64,000 nt of DNA, taken from NCBI GenBank assembly GCA_037015955.1, contig CP143548.1, forward strand, positions 117,501-181,500. Direction: 5' to 3'. The notes beneath the pieces were generated by a model. That model saw only the letters and a program-made list of their open reading frames with translations. It had not been told where the DNA came from and ran no database searches. Shown piece after piece: positions 22,087 through 31,417 of the stretch (the first letter of the stretch is position 1; each line of letters opens with the position of its first letter). A program made the translations under genes and the position numbers. The DNA comes from Lachnospiraceae bacterium JLR.KK008. GTDB lineage: Bacteria; Bacillota; Clostridia; Lachnospirales; Lachnospiraceae.

Positions 22087-22115
22087 TTAACAGATGTGAC
22101 AACTTTGTGTATAAT
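22087..22115 (+). promoter_or_regulatory. Promoter for the epimerase gene
   Basis: TTAACA and TATAAT separated by 17 nt, about 80 nt before the start codon at 22196. Confidence 0.7.
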
Positions 22116-22195
22116 AGAACAATACCAGCGGTGGACAAAGGGACACTGAGGGCAGATAAACAGGATTGAGGAAAGATAAGAGGAGATAGTGACAT

Positions 22196-22858
22196 ATGCA
22201 GTTTGATCTGATGGCATCCATGATGAGTGCCGATATTGGAAATCTGGAAAAAGAAGTAAAGGCGTTAGAGGAAGGCGGAATCGATTCCTTTCATATTGAT
22301 ATTATGGACGGACGCTATGTTCCTAATTTTGCCATGTCGCTCAATGACATGACCTATATAGCCAAAGCGGCAAAAAGCCCGATTGATGTTCACCTGATGA
22401 TCGAGCATCCGAATAATCATATTGGTCTGTTTTTGAGAAATCTGAGACCGGGCGACACGGTCTATATCCACCCGGAAGCGGAATATCATCCTTCGACAAC
22501 GCTTCAATATATCATCAACGCTGGCATGATACCGGGCATAGCGGTCAATCCGGGCACGAGCGTGGAGACGGTAATGGAAATGCTGCGCATTGTGAAAAAG
22601 GTGTTGGTGATGTCCGTCAATCCGGGAAACGCCGGACAGATGTATCTGCCCTATGTGGGTAAGAAGATCACGAGACTGCTTTCCATAAAGGAAGACATGG
22701 ATTTTGAAATTTACTGGGATGGCGCATGCAGCGCGGAGATGATAAAAAAATACGCACCAAAAGGCGTCAAAGGTTTTGTGCTTGGCACGACACTGCTCTT
22801 TGGGAAAGATAAGCCTTATGGAGAGACATTGGAGGCAATCCGGGAGCTGCGGTTCTGA
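22196..22858 (+). CDS. Ribulose-phosphate 3-epimerase family protein
   Basis: TIM-barrel sugar-phosphate epimerase of 220 residues. Matching motifs are the SADIGNL opening, HIDIMDGRYVPNFAMS with the catalytic Asp and metal His, VHLMIEHP, and GIAVNPGTS. Two segments depart from classical Rpe: NPGNAGQ where NPGFGGQ is usual, and DGACSAE where DGG(I/V) with the second catalytic Asp is usual. It may therefore act on a different ketose phosphate (allulose-6-phosphate type) rather than ribulose 5-phosphate. It stands alone between a promoter and spoVT, with no pentose-pathway neighbours. Confidence 0.85.
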   Translation: MQFDLMASMMSADIGNLEKEVKALEEGGIDSFHIDIMDGRYVPNFAMSLNDMTYIAKAAKSPIDVHLMIEHPNNHIGLFLRNLRPGDTVYIHPEAEYHPSTTLQYIINAGMIPGIAVNPGTSVETVMEMLRIVKKVLVMSVNPGNAGQMYLPYVGKKITRLLSIKEDMDFEIYWDGACSAEMIKKYAPKGVKGFVLGTTLLFGKDKPYGETLEAIRELRF

Positions 22859-23039
22859 AAATGCTTTTTACAGCCATTGTTTTAAGGAAACGATCTGATA
22901 GAGGGATCTTTTTCAAAATCTCCTGGTCTTTTCGAGGAACTTTTCCAAAAACACGACAGGTATAAAAAACCTCCATTTACAAATAATAGTATCACGAAAT
23001 CATGTGAAAGAAAGAGACAGACAATGGAGGAAAAGGAAT

Positions 23040-23585
23040 ATGAAAGCAACGGGAATTGTTCGTAGAATAGATGATCTGGGCCGCATTGTAATACCGAAAG
23101 AAATCAGAAGGACGCTTCGCATCAGGGAGAGCGATCCCCTGGAAATATTTACCGACAGAGAAGGAGAGATCATTCTCAAAAAGTATTCCCCGATCGGTGA
23201 AATGAATACATTCGCAAAACAATACGCGGAAAGCCTGGCACAGGTATCAGGACATACGGCGATCATTGCCGACAGAGATCAGTTCATTGCAGCCTCGGGC
23301 GGATATAAAAATGCAATCGGAAAATCAATCAGCAAGGAGCTGGAAGAAAAGCTGGACAAGCGGGAATCGGTATTGTCTTCAAGAGGTGAGCGCAGCTTTG
23401 TGCAGATTTTTGATGAAAACGACGGAGAATATGTGCATGAGGCGATCGGCGTTATTATCTGCGAGGGCGATGTGATTGGGGCGGTAATCCTGATCGATGA
23501 TGACAACAAGAGCAAAATGGGTGAAGTGGAGAAGAAACTGATTCTGTCTGCGGCGGCGTTTCTCGGCAGACAGATGCAGGCGTAG
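23040..23585 (+). CDS. spoVT: Stage V sporulation protein T, AbrB-type regulator
   Basis: A 181-residue transcription factor of the forespore. An N-terminal SpoVT-AbrB swapped-hairpin domain (MKATGIVRRIDDLGRIVIPK) is followed by a GAF-like C-terminal domain (about residues 55-180). ATG 23040 follows GGAGGAAAAGG; an upstream in-frame start at 23004 overlaps that site and is rejected. With spoVG it indicates a spore former. Confidence 0.95.
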   Translation: MKATGIVRRIDDLGRIVIPKEIRRTLRIRESDPLEIFTDREGEIILKKYSPIGEMNTFAKQYAESLAQVSGHTAIIADRDQFIAASGGYKNAIGKSISKELEEKLDKRESVLSSRGERSFVQIFDENDGEYVHEAIGVIICEGDVIGAVILIDDDNKSKMGEVEKKLILSAAAFLGRQMQA

Positions 23586-23607
23586 AAAAACAAAAATTGA
23601 CATACTT

Positions 23608-23640
23608 AAATCCGGCCGGAGAATCCAGCCGGATTTTTGT
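23608..23640. terminator. Bidirectional terminator between spoVT and pncB
   Basis: AAATCCGGC/GCCGGATTT stem followed by TTTTT on the plus strand. The two genes converge here. Confidence 0.88.
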
Positions 23641-23693
23641 TGTGATCTGTCGCAGACAAAAGATTCCACGGACATCTCTCTGTTTCTTCCCTG

Positions 23694-25145
23694 TTACTGG
23701 CTCATTTTAGCCAGCAGTTCGATCTTCATATCATACAGATTCCGGGAGAGATCCACGTATACTTTATGCGGATTGACAAGCCGTCTTGTCTCATCCCAGA
23801 GCGTATTCAGTTCCTGCTGACAATACTCACGGATTTTCATTGTCTTAGGGGTATCGTAGACGCAGGTTCCTTTGAGGAATACAGGGGTCATAATCTCGCG
23901 CAGTGTATAAGTCCCGGGCGCCAGCTTTGTCTTTTTCCATGGTTCATGAGGGTCAAAGAGGAGCAGAGAATCTTCTTCGGAATAAGTCTCGTCCACAAGG
24001 CAGATGAGATCAGCCTTGATCTTGCCGCTGTCTTTCTCATAGACACGGTAAACGGTCTTATTGCCGGGATTGGTTACTTTTTCCGTATTTTCAGACAATT
24101 TTATCTTAGGAATAAAGGTGCCATCCTCCTTCATCACTGCCGCCAGCTTGTACACACCGCCGAAAGAAGGGCAGTCTTTGGAAGTGATAAGATTGGTGCC
24201 GACTCCCCAGGAAGTGATGGCGGCTCCCTGTACTTTCAGGCTGTCAATAAGAAATTCATCCAGATCGTTGGAGGCGGAGATTACAGCGTCAGGGAAACCT
24301 GCTTCGTCGAGCATTTTTCTCGCTTTTTTAGAGAGATAAGCAAGATCTCCGCTGTCGAGACGAATTCCATAATAGGAGAGGGTGATACCGCGATCGCGCA
24401 TTTCCTGAAAAACACGGATCGCGTTGGGCACCCCGGATTTTAATGTGTCGTACGTATCGACGAGGAGGATGCAGGCGGAAGGGTACATCTCCGCATACGT
24501 TTTGAACGCGGTATATTCATCGGGAAAACTCATGATCCAGCTATGGGCATGCGTGCCTTTGACCGGAATATCAAACAACTGTCCGGCGAGGACATTGCTT
24601 GTCCCGGTACAGCCGCCGATAACAGCCGCTCTTGCGCCATAGATACCGGCGTCGGGACCCTGTGCCCGCCGGAGTCCGAACTCCATAATACCGTCGCCTC
24701 TGGCCGCATAGCAGACACGGGACGCTTTAGTGGCGATCAGACATTGATGGTTCAATATGGTAAGGATTGCTGTTTCTACAAGCTGAGCCTCCATAATGGG
24801 CGCGATGACTTTGATCAGTGGTTCCCTGGGAAAGATAACAGTGCCTTCCGCGATGGCATACACATCACCGCTGAAGTGAAAGGTTTCCAGATATTCCAGA
24901 AAGTCTCTGTCGAATATGCCGAGACTGGAGAGATAATCAATATCCTGTTTGGAAAAATGCAGGTTCTTGATGTAGTTTATGACCTGTTCCAGGCCTGCGC
25001 AGACAGCGTATCCGCTGTCCAACGGGTTGGTACGGTAAAATACGTCAAAAATCACGGTCTCATTTTGATCTTTGTGCCGAAAATATCCCTGCATCATCGT
25101 CAATTCATAGAGATCGGTCATCAGGGTCAGGTTTTGTCTGTCCAT
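23694..25145 (-). CDS. pncB: Nicotinate phosphoribosyltransferase
   Basis: Converts nicotinate and PRPP to nicotinate mononucleotide in NAD salvage. The 483-residue length fits. Motifs: LMTDLYELTMMQGYF at the N-terminus, EFGLRRAQGPDAG, the GTHAHSWIMSF active-site segment with the phosphorylatable His, GIRLDSGDLAYLS, and ITSWGVGTNLI. ATG 25145 follows GGAGG on the minus strand; five further upstream residues are possible but unsupported. Confidence 0.95.
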   Translation of the reverse strand: MDRQNLTLMTDLYELTMMQGYFRHKDQNETVIFDVFYRTNPLDSGYAVCAGLEQVINYIKNLHFSKQDIDYLSSLGIFDRDFLEYLETFHFSGDVYAIAEGTVIFPREPLIKVIAPIMEAQLVETAILTILNHQCLIATKASRVCYAARGDGIMEFGLRRAQGPDAGIYGARAAVIGGCTGTSNVLAGQLFDIPVKGTHAHSWIMSFPDEYTAFKTYAEMYPSACILLVDTYDTLKSGVPNAIRVFQEMRDRGITLSYYGIRLDSGDLAYLSKKARKMLDEAGFPDAVISASNDLDEFLIDSLKVQGAAITSWGVGTNLITSKDCPSFGGVYKLAAVMKEDGTFIPKIKLSENTEKVTNPGNKTVYRVYEKDSGKIKADLICLVDETYSEEDSLLLFDPHEPWKKTKLAPGTYTLREIMTPVFLKGTCVYDTPKTMKIREYCQQELNTLWDETRRLVNPHKVYVDLSRNLYDMKIELLAKMSQ

Positions 25146-25196
25146 TATATGCCTCCTCAATCTTGGTCCGTTGTCTAAGTGCCAAACTTTGGATAA

Positions 25197-25225
25197 ATTA
25201 TAGAAGAAGATGGAAGAGAAGTCAA
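25197..25225 (-). promoter_or_regulatory. pncB promoter
   Basis: On the minus strand TTGACT and a perfect TATAAT are separated by exactly 17 nt, ending about 50 nt before pncB. Confidence 0.8.
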
Positions 25226-25253
25226 TAATTCAGGCAGAGTCTTCCTGTGTCTG

Positions 25254-26270
25254 TTATGTCAGAGGCGCCGTGCTGGCCCGCACTCTCAACATTGGCTGGA
25301 GAGTCACGCATTCTTTTGATTCCTGTGGGCCTTTGATAGAGCTGAGCATTCCTTTTACGGCGTGTTCCGCAATCAGGGCTACCGGCTGGGCGACAGTCGT
25401 CAGCGGCGGCTGGATGATGTCAGACATGGAGATGTCATCCACGCCGATGACGGAAAGATCCTGCGGGATACGGAGATTGTAATTGCGGCATTCTTTATAA
25501 ATACCGTAGGCGACCATATCATTAAAGGCAAAAATGGCGGTGACGTTCTGCCCAAGCAGACATGGGAGCGCTTTGGTGCCGCATTCGATTGACAGAGAAT
25601 CACAGTAGAGAAGGCTTTCTTCCACAGGGATTTGATATTCCGCCAGTGCTTCCTTGTAACCTTCGTATCGGGCGGCGTTGATATTAAGGCTGATAGAACC
25701 GGCGGCACAGCCGATCCTCGTATGTCCGAGTTCCAGAAGGTGCCTGCAGGCAATGTAGCCAATCTGTTTCTGATCTACTTCTACGGAAAAATGATGGGGC
25801 TTTCTGGTAATACGGTCTGCATAGACGACAGGGATGTCAATATTCTCCAGAAGACGCTGACACATAGCGGTCTGCTCTTTATCCTCAAAGTCCATCTGTG
25901 TGAGAATGATTCCGTCGACTCGTCTGTCACAGAAAATATGAATGTATTGCCGGGTAATCTCAGGGTTACCGTTTGTATTTCCGATGATGACATTGACGCC
26001 TTCCTGCCGGAGTCTTGTCTCAATATGATTGGCCAGCGTGGCAAAGAAAGGGTTGGAGGAGTCTGGGAGAATAAGACCGACCATATTGGTGGTGCGGGTG
26101 ACAAGGCTGACCGCCAGCTGGTTGGGATAATAGTTTAATTCTTTTACTGCGCGGAGCACTTTTTCTTTTGTTCCCTGTGAGATCGGAAATGGTTTGTTAT
26201 TTAAGATAAATGAGACAGTTGACGGAGATACACCGGCTGCCTTTGCTACATCTTTGATTGTTGTACGCAT
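25254..26270 (-). CDS. LacI family transcriptional regulator
   Basis: A 338-residue repressor-type regulator. The N-terminal HTH is TIKDVAKAAGVSPSTVSFIL with the hinge following. The rest is a periplasmic-binding-protein-like sensor (LILPDSSNPFFATLANHIE, RRVDGIILTQ, IGVDDISMSDIIQPPLTTV). It is divergent from the BMP-type ABC operon. Two matching 16-bp palindromes lie at its own promoter and before that operon, which points to repression of both. The ligand is probably the transported ribo-compound; that is inference. Confidence 0.93.
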   Translation of the reverse strand: MRTTIKDVAKAAGVSPSTVSFILNNKPFPISQGTKEKVLRAVKELNYYPNQLAVSLVTRTTNMVGLILPDSSNPFFATLANHIETRLRQEGVNVIIGNTNGNPEITRQYIHIFCDRRVDGIILTQMDFEDKEQTAMCQRLLENIDIPVVYADRITRKPHHFSVEVDQKQIGYIACRHLLELGHTRIGCAAGSISLNINAARYEGYKEALAEYQIPVEESLLYCDSLSIECGTKALPCLLGQNVTAIFAFNDMVAYGIYKECRNYNLRIPQDLSVIGVDDISMSDIIQPPLTTVAQPVALIAEHAVKGMLSSIKGPQESKECVTLQPMLRVRASTAPLT

Positions 26271-26287
26271 AAAAGATCCTTTCCAAA

Positions 26288-26334
26288 ATTAAAACGATAT
26301 AATAAATTGTACAATAATTTGGAAACATCGTCAA
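26288..26334 (-). promoter_or_regulatory. lacI-type regulator promoter with overlapping operator
   Basis: On the minus strand TTGACG (26334-26329) and TACAAT (26311-26306) are 17 nt apart. Immediately downstream, plus-strand positions 26288-26303 read ATTAAAACGATATAAT, matching the palindrome before the ABC operon at 14 of 16 positions. This arrangement would give autorepression. Confidence 0.75.
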
Positions 26335-26383
26335 TTCATATGTTGATTGATATGTTAAAAGTGACTAGGAAAGAAAAAAATAA

Positions 26384-26488
26384 TTGACATCAATAGTGCA
26401 ATATGATAGTATGGTTACAAGAAATGACTGTAAATAACAATAAATTGCAAGTCATTTTTAATTTTACCGGACATTAAAACGTTTTAAT
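26384..26488 (+). promoter_or_regulatory. ABC operon promoter and LacI-type operator
   Basis: A perfect TTGACA at 26384 and TAGTAT at 26407 are separated by 17 nt. At 26473-26488 lies ATTAAAACGTTTTAAT, a perfect 16-bp palindrome with the central CG typical of LacI-family operators. It sits about 60 nt after the -10, so it would act as a roadblock, with the leader continuing to the start codon at 26569. Confidence 0.75.
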
Positions 26489-26568
26489 AGATGTAAACAC
26501 AAAATGGCCGGCAAAGCATTACACAAAGGAACGGGCAGGGTTGCCGACAGAAAGGAGAGGTTTTGGTT

Positions 26569-27663
26569 ATGAAAAAGAAGTGGTACAGGCTGATCAGTGT
26601 GATGATACTGGGGGTAATGCTTTTCACTACGGCGTGCGGCAGTGAAACGGGTGGAGAAGAGCAGCAGGCAGCAGCGGAAGGGGAAAAGACGAAGATTGTT
26701 CTGCTGTTAAACGGATATTTGGGAGATCTTGCATGGTATGACTGCTCGGCAGCAGGTATCAATGCCATTCAGGAAAAGTATCCGGATGAGGTGGAGACAA
26801 AGATTATAGAGATGACGACAGATCAGGCTAAATATGATGCGATCATCGCGGACACATTGAGCGAGGACTGGGATATTATTGTAGCAGGTTCCTGGACAAT
26901 GATGGAGTACATTGAGCAGGCGGCGGAGGATTATCCGGAGAAAGAGTTCTGGTTCTTTGATGAGCCGATTGAGGGAATTGATAATGTATACAGCATTTCA
27001 TACAATGCGAACGAAGGCGCTTTCCTGGCAGGTATGGCAGCCGCTTATGTATCGGAAAATGGTGTGATCGGTTTTATCGGCGGTGAGGATTCGACAGTTG
27101 TAAACGACACCCTGGTAGGCTATCTGGAAGGTGCAGCCTATGTAAATCCCGATATTAAGGCGATCGTTTCTTATACGGGCAACTGGGACGACTCTGCAAA
27201 GGGAAAAGAGCTGGCACTGGTACAGTACAATGCAGGCGCGGATGTTGTATGTCATCTGGCATCCAATGCGGGCGTAGGTATCTTTGAGGCAGCCAAGGAA
27301 GCAGGCAAGATTGCCATCGGTTCCGACACGGATCAGTCTTTGCTCTTTGCGGAAAGTGATCCGGAAAAAGCGCAGACCATTATGACAAGTTCTCTGAAAC
27401 GTGTGGATATTTCTCTTGTTCATGCTTATGAACTTTATAAAGAAGGAAACGTACCTTATGGTACTTGTGAGCGTGTTGGTCTGGACAAAGATTGTGTTGG
27501 CATTATTGACAATGATATTTACAAAAGTTATGTGAGCGACGAGGCCGCAAAGGCAATCGAGCAGGCAAAACAGGACATTATTGACGGAAAGATCACAGTA
27601 TCTTCCGCTTACGGAATGAGCACGGATGAGCTCAATGCATTCAAGGAACAGTTTGTTGACTGA
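26569..27663 (+). CDS. BMP family ABC transporter substrate-binding lipoprotein
   Basis: Extracellular receptor for a nucleoside or related ligand, anchored by lipid. A signal peptide (residues 1-22, positively charged then hydrophobic) ends in the lipobox FTTAC with Cys23. The mature part is the Med/BMP fold: LLLNGYLGDLAWYDCSAAGI, DTLSEDWDIIVAGS, AAYVSENGVIGFIGGED, VVCHLASNAGVGIFEAAKEAG. BMP receptors of known ligand bind nucleosides. It is followed by its own ATPase and two permeases. ATG 26569 follows AAGGAGAGG. Confidence 0.93.
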   Translation: MKKKWYRLISVMILGVMLFTTACGSETGGEEQQAAAEGEKTKIVLLLNGYLGDLAWYDCSAAGINAIQEKYPDEVETKIIEMTTDQAKYDAIIADTLSEDWDIIVAGSWTMMEYIEQAAEDYPEKEFWFFDEPIEGIDNVYSISYNANEGAFLAGMAAAYVSENGVIGFIGGEDSTVVNDTLVGYLEGAAYVNPDIKAIVSYTGNWDDSAKGKELALVQYNAGADVVCHLASNAGVGIFEAAKEAGKIAIGSDTDQSLLFAESDPEKAQTIMTSSLKRVDISLVHAYELYKEGNVPYGTCERVGLDKDCVGIIDNDIYKSYVSDEAAKAIEQAKQDIIDGKITVSSAYGMSTDELNAFKEQFVD

Positions 27664-27692
27664 TAGTATACGGAGGCTGTGAATGATAATGG

Positions 27693-27734
27693 GGCTGCCA
27701 CTCTGACAGATAAAGGTCTGTACAGACGGCAGCC
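27693..27734 (+). other. Intercistronic mRNA hairpin
   Basis: Outer stem GGCTGCC/GGCAGCC enclosing an inner CAGA-taaagg-TCTG hairpin, between the binding-protein gene and the ATPase gene. It has no T run, so it more likely stabilises the upstream message and raises binding-protein level than terminates transcription. Confidence 0.5.
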
Positions 27735-27758
27735 TTATGAGAAAGGCATGGAAAACAG

Positions 27759-29318
27759 ATGAGTGAAATACTGAGAGTAGAGCATGTGGTAAAGGTATAT
27801 GGCAATGGAGTCATGGCGAATAAGGATATTAACTTTACTGCGGAAAAAGGAGAAATTCACGCCATCTGCGGCGAGAACGGCGCAGGAAAATCCACGTTGA
27901 TGAAAATGCTTTATGGGATGGAACAACCCAGCGAAGGAAGCATTTATGTCAAAGGGGAAAAAGTGGAGCTGACATCTTCGTCAAAAGCCATCGAAAAAGG
28001 AATCGGTATGGTGCATCAGCACTTCATGCTTGTTCCGTCCCTAACCGTAGCGGAAAATGTGGTGCTTGGCGTAGAACCGAAAAAGGGACTGAGATTCCAT
28101 AAGGAAGAAGCCATTCGTGTGACGGAGGAGATTGCCAAGAAATATAATCTGCCTGTTCCGGCACAGGAGAAGGTGGAAAACATTTCGGTCGGGCTGAAAC
28201 AGCGGGTAGAGATCATAAAGGCGCTGCTTAAGGGAGCGGAAATTCTCATATTGGATGAGCCGACTACCGTGTTGACGCCGCAGGAGACAGAGGAGCTTTT
28301 CCGGCAACTGAAAAATCTGAAAAAGGAAGGCCATACGATTCTGTTTATTTCTCATAAATTATATGAAGTGAAAGCGCTTTGCGATAAGGTAACGATCATG
28401 CGCAGCGGCAGGATGATCGGGACAAGCAACGTGTCGGAGGTGACGGAAGCGGACATTTCCCGGATGATGGTAGGCCGGGACGTAGTGGAAGTGATCGAGA
28501 AAGAAAAAGCACATCCGGGAGAAACGGTTCTCTCCGTAAAGGGTCTCGTGAGCAAAAATGCCATCGGAAAGAAGACGCTCGACGGTGTGAGCCTGAATGT
28601 GAGAAGGGGAGAGATTCTCGGACTGGCAGGCGTAGAGGGGAACGGTCAGCATGACCTGCTGGAGGCCATTGCCGGGATGGCGGAAATACTGGACGGAAAA
28701 ATTGAGATGGACGGAAAAGACATCACCGGACAGTCTATCAGAGAAATTAGAAATGCGGGTATTTCCCATATTCCGGAAGACCGTATGATTACCGGGACGG
28801 CGAAGAATATGAGCATTCGGGAAAATATACTGGCCGGAAGACACCGGGATGAGGACTATACGGGGAAACTGTTATTTAAGCAGGATAAGATCACGGCGAA
28901 TGCAGACGGACTTATATCGGAATATCTTGTAAAGTGCAGCAATCAGCGACAGGAAATCGGTATGCTGTCCGGTGGAAATATACAGAAGGTAGTTGTGGCA
29001 AGGGAATTTTCCTGTGATCCGCAGCTCATACTGGTGGATCAGCCCACACGGGGCATTGACATTGGTGCGGCGGAATTTATCAGAAAAAGACTGATACAGC
29101 TAAGGGATGAGGGGAAGGCAGTACTGATCAACTCTGCCGATCTGAATGAGGTACTGGGGCTTTCCGACAGTCTGGCAGTCTTTTGTAATGGTAAAATAGC
29201 CGGTTATTTCGAAGATGCCGGCGAACTGACGGAAGAAGAACTCGGCCTGTATATGCTGGGTGTCAAAAAACAGGATTCGGAAGAGATAGAAAGGAAATTT
29301 AATGGGCACGGAAAATAA
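27759..29318 (+). CDS. Nucleoside/sugar ABC transporter ATP-binding protein (two NBDs)
   Basis: A 519-residue double ATPase of the RbsA/NupO type. NBD1: Walker A GENGAGKSTL, signature ISVGLKQRVEI, Walker B LILDEPTTVLTP. NBD2: a degenerate Walker A, GVEGNGQHDLLEAI, lacking GKS/T, but an intact signature LSGGNIQKVVVAREF and ILVDQPTRGIDIG. One degenerate site is normal for this family. It overlaps the first permease gene by 17 nt. Confidence 0.93.
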   Translation: MSEILRVEHVVKVYGNGVMANKDINFTAEKGEIHAICGENGAGKSTLMKMLYGMEQPSEGSIYVKGEKVELTSSSKAIEKGIGMVHQHFMLVPSLTVAENVVLGVEPKKGLRFHKEEAIRVTEEIAKKYNLPVPAQEKVENISVGLKQRVEIIKALLKGAEILILDEPTTVLTPQETEELFRQLKNLKKEGHTILFISHKLYEVKALCDKVTIMRSGRMIGTSNVSEVTEADISRMMVGRDVVEVIEKEKAHPGETVLSVKGLVSKNAIGKKTLDGVSLNVRRGEILGLAGVEGNGQHDLLEAIAGMAEILDGKIEMDGKDITGQSIREIRNAGISHIPEDRMITGTAKNMSIRENILAGRHRDEDYTGKLLFKQDKITANADGLISEYLVKCSNQRQEIGMLSGGNIQKVVVAREFSCDPQLILVDQPTRGIDIGAAEFIRKRLIQLRDEGKAVLINSADLNEVLGLSDSLAVFCNGKIAGYFEDAGELTEEELGLYMLGVKKQDSEEIERKFNGHGK

Positions 29319-30417
29319 AAAGGAGAAAACAAAAGGCAGCGGGCACATGACGCAGGAGGCGCTGAATAAGAGGTTTTCCGTTCTGAGGACCACATTGGCG
29401 ATCGGCGTAGGTATTCTGCTTTCTATTATCATTATTGTATTTGTCAGCGACGATCCTCTGCTTTCCATAAAATATCTGACAATAGGACCGCTGCTGAATC
29501 TGAATAATTTTTACAGTCTGGTCACAATGTGGATACCGCTTGTGATTACAGGACTGGCAGTCTGTATTATGTTTAATGCGAATCAGTTTAACCTGTTTGC
29601 GGAGGGCGCCTTCTTCTTCGGGGGCGTGATAGCCACGGCAACAGCATTGTCGCTGAATCTGCCTCCGGTCATTCATCCCATCGTCTGTATACTCGTAGCG
29701 GCGGTGGTCAGCGGACTGATCGGCATGATTCCTGCACTGATGAGATATAAGCTGGGTGCATCGGAAATGGTGGCCTCTCTTTTGCTGAATTATGCCTGTC
29801 TGCAGCTGGGTATGTTCATTATCAGCTACTTTTACAGAGATCCCGATGCGGGCAGCGTTGTATCGGAGAAGCTGCCAGACAGCGCGAAACTGGGAGAACT
29901 CATTCGAAGGAGTAACATCCATGCAGGACTTTTTGTCGCTGTATTTTTGACGATAGTGGTCTATTATTTTCTCTTCCATACCCGCTGGGGGTTTGAAATC
30001 AGACTGACGGGACAGAACGGAAACTTCGCAAGGTATGCGGGTGTGAATATCGGATTTGTCATCGTATTCTCTCAGATACTGGGCGGCGCTCTGGCGGGCG
30101 GTGCGGGAGCAATGGAGGTGCTGGGTACTTATAACAGATTCTCCTGGACATCGCTTACAAACCATGGCTGGGATGGGGTAACGCTGACGATACTGGCAGG
30201 TAAAAATCCGAAATACATTCCTCTGGCAGCGCTATTTCTGGCATATCTGCGCAAAGGCGCCGATCTGATGTCCATGAAGACGGATATGCAGACGGACTTC
30301 GTATCTGTCATTCAGGCCGTGATTCTGATCTTCCTGCTGGCAGAACAGTTCCTTGCAGGATACAGACAGAAGAAGACATATGAGCTCAGCAAAAAGCTGG
30401 AAGAATGCGAAGCATGA
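29302..30417 (+). CDS. ABC transporter permease (NupP-like)
   Basis: A 371-residue membrane protein of the BPD_transp_2 family with about nine hydrophobic segments. LLNYACLQLG and the EIRLTGQNGNFARYAGVNI coupling segment resemble nucleoside permease NupP/YufP. It overlaps the ATPase gene. The C-terminal tail is charged and cytosolic. Confidence 0.9.
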   Translation: MGTENKKEKTKGSGHMTQEALNKRFSVLRTTLAIGVGILLSIIIIVFVSDDPLLSIKYLTIGPLLNLNNFYSLVTMWIPLVITGLAVCIMFNANQFNLFAEGAFFFGGVIATATALSLNLPPVIHPIVCILVAAVVSGLIGMIPALMRYKLGASEMVASLLLNYACLQLGMFIISYFYRDPDAGSVVSEKLPDSAKLGELIRRSNIHAGLFVAVFLTIVVYYFLFHTRWGFEIRLTGQNGNFARYAGVNIGFVIVFSQILGGALAGGAGAMEVLGTYNRFSWTSLTNHGWDGVTLTILAGKNPKYIPLAALFLAYLRKGADLMSMKTDMQTDFVSVIQAVILIFLLAEQFLAGYRQKKTYELSKKLEECEA

Positions 30418-30433
30418 AAGGGAGGGTGTAACG

Positions 30434-31363
30434 TTGGATAATATATTGGATTTAATCTTTAGTGTTTCCTTTGTTTTTTCGGTCCTGCGGCTGACGACTC
30501 CTATCTTGTTTGCGGCTTTGAGCTCTGTCATTTCAGAGCGGGCAGGCATCGGAAACATTACAATGGAAGGGACGATGCTGATCTCCGGATTTACGGGCGT
30601 GGTAGTCTCCGCCTGGACGGGGAGCGCCTGGATCGGATTCCTGGCGGCTGTGGCAGCAGGGGCTCTGATAGGATGGCTGTTGTCCTATATCATCTTTAAG
30701 CTGGTAGTGAATGATATATTGGCAGGAACTGCCATCAATCTGATTGGAAGCGGCGGAACGGTGTTCTTCCTGTTTGCGCTGACCGGGGTGCGGGGCATTT
30801 CCACATCTCTGAGCAGTAAGGTCATGCCGACGATAGAGATTCCGGTCATTGGAAATATTCCTGTTCTGGGCGAGATTCTGTCGGGCCATAATCTGCTTAC
30901 CTATCTGTCCTTTGTGGCGGTATTTGTCATATGGTATCTGCTCTTTAAGACGACGACGGGACTTCGGATCAGAGCCGTTGGCGAGAATCCGGGCGCCGCG
31001 CAGTCCGTCGGCATCAATGTATATAAGACAAAGACGATTGCTCTCGTTATCGCAGGCGTTCTGTCGGGGATGGGCGGCGCTTATATGTCTATGGGTTATG
31101 TGTCCTGGTTTGTCAAAGATATTACGGCAGGGCGCGGATGGATTGGCATTGCGGCGGCAGCTATGAGCGGACAGCATCCAGTGCTTGCCATGGGGGCATC
31201 CATATTATTCGGGATTGCGGACGCAGTGGCAAATACATTGCAGACGATCAATCTGCCTTCGCAGCTTGTTCTGATGATCCCTTATGTGGTGACACTTGTG
31301 GCAATGAGCCTGTATGCTTATTTTGATCTGAAGCGGAAGAAGGCAAGTCGGGGAGCGGCTTAA
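30434..31363 (+). CDS. ABC transporter permease (NupQ-like)
   Basis: Second permease, 309 residues and strongly hydrophobic, with the conserved GLRIRAVGENPGAAQSVGIN coupling loop and GGAYMSMGY. The start is assigned to TTG 30434, which follows GGGAGGG; in-frame upstream ATGs lie inside the previous gene and without a ribosome site. Pairs with the preceding permease as a heterodimer. Confidence 0.88.
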   Translation: MDNILDLIFSVSFVFSVLRLTTPILFAALSSVISERAGIGNITMEGTMLISGFTGVVVSAWTGSAWIGFLAAVAAGALIGWLLSYIIFKLVVNDILAGTAINLIGSGGTVFFLFALTGVRGISTSLSSKVMPTIEIPVIGNIPVLGEILSGHNLLTYLSFVAVFVIWYLLFKTTTGLRIRAVGENPGAAQSVGINVYKTKTIALVIAGVLSGMGGAYMSMGYVSWFVKDITAGRGWIGIAAAAMSGQHPVLAMGASILFGIADAVANTLQTINLPSQLVLMIPYVVTLVAMSLYAYFDLKRKKASRGAA

Positions 31364-31417
31364 ACGGTAACCGGAAATAAATTGTGGATACTGTTTGGAA
31401 AGGAACGATGATAACAT

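Noticed and set aside
29299-30165. 288-codon ORF on the minus strand opposite the permease gene
   Set aside because: The plus strand encodes a clear permease in a tight operon; the antisense product is Gln/Arg/His-rich as expected for a shadow.
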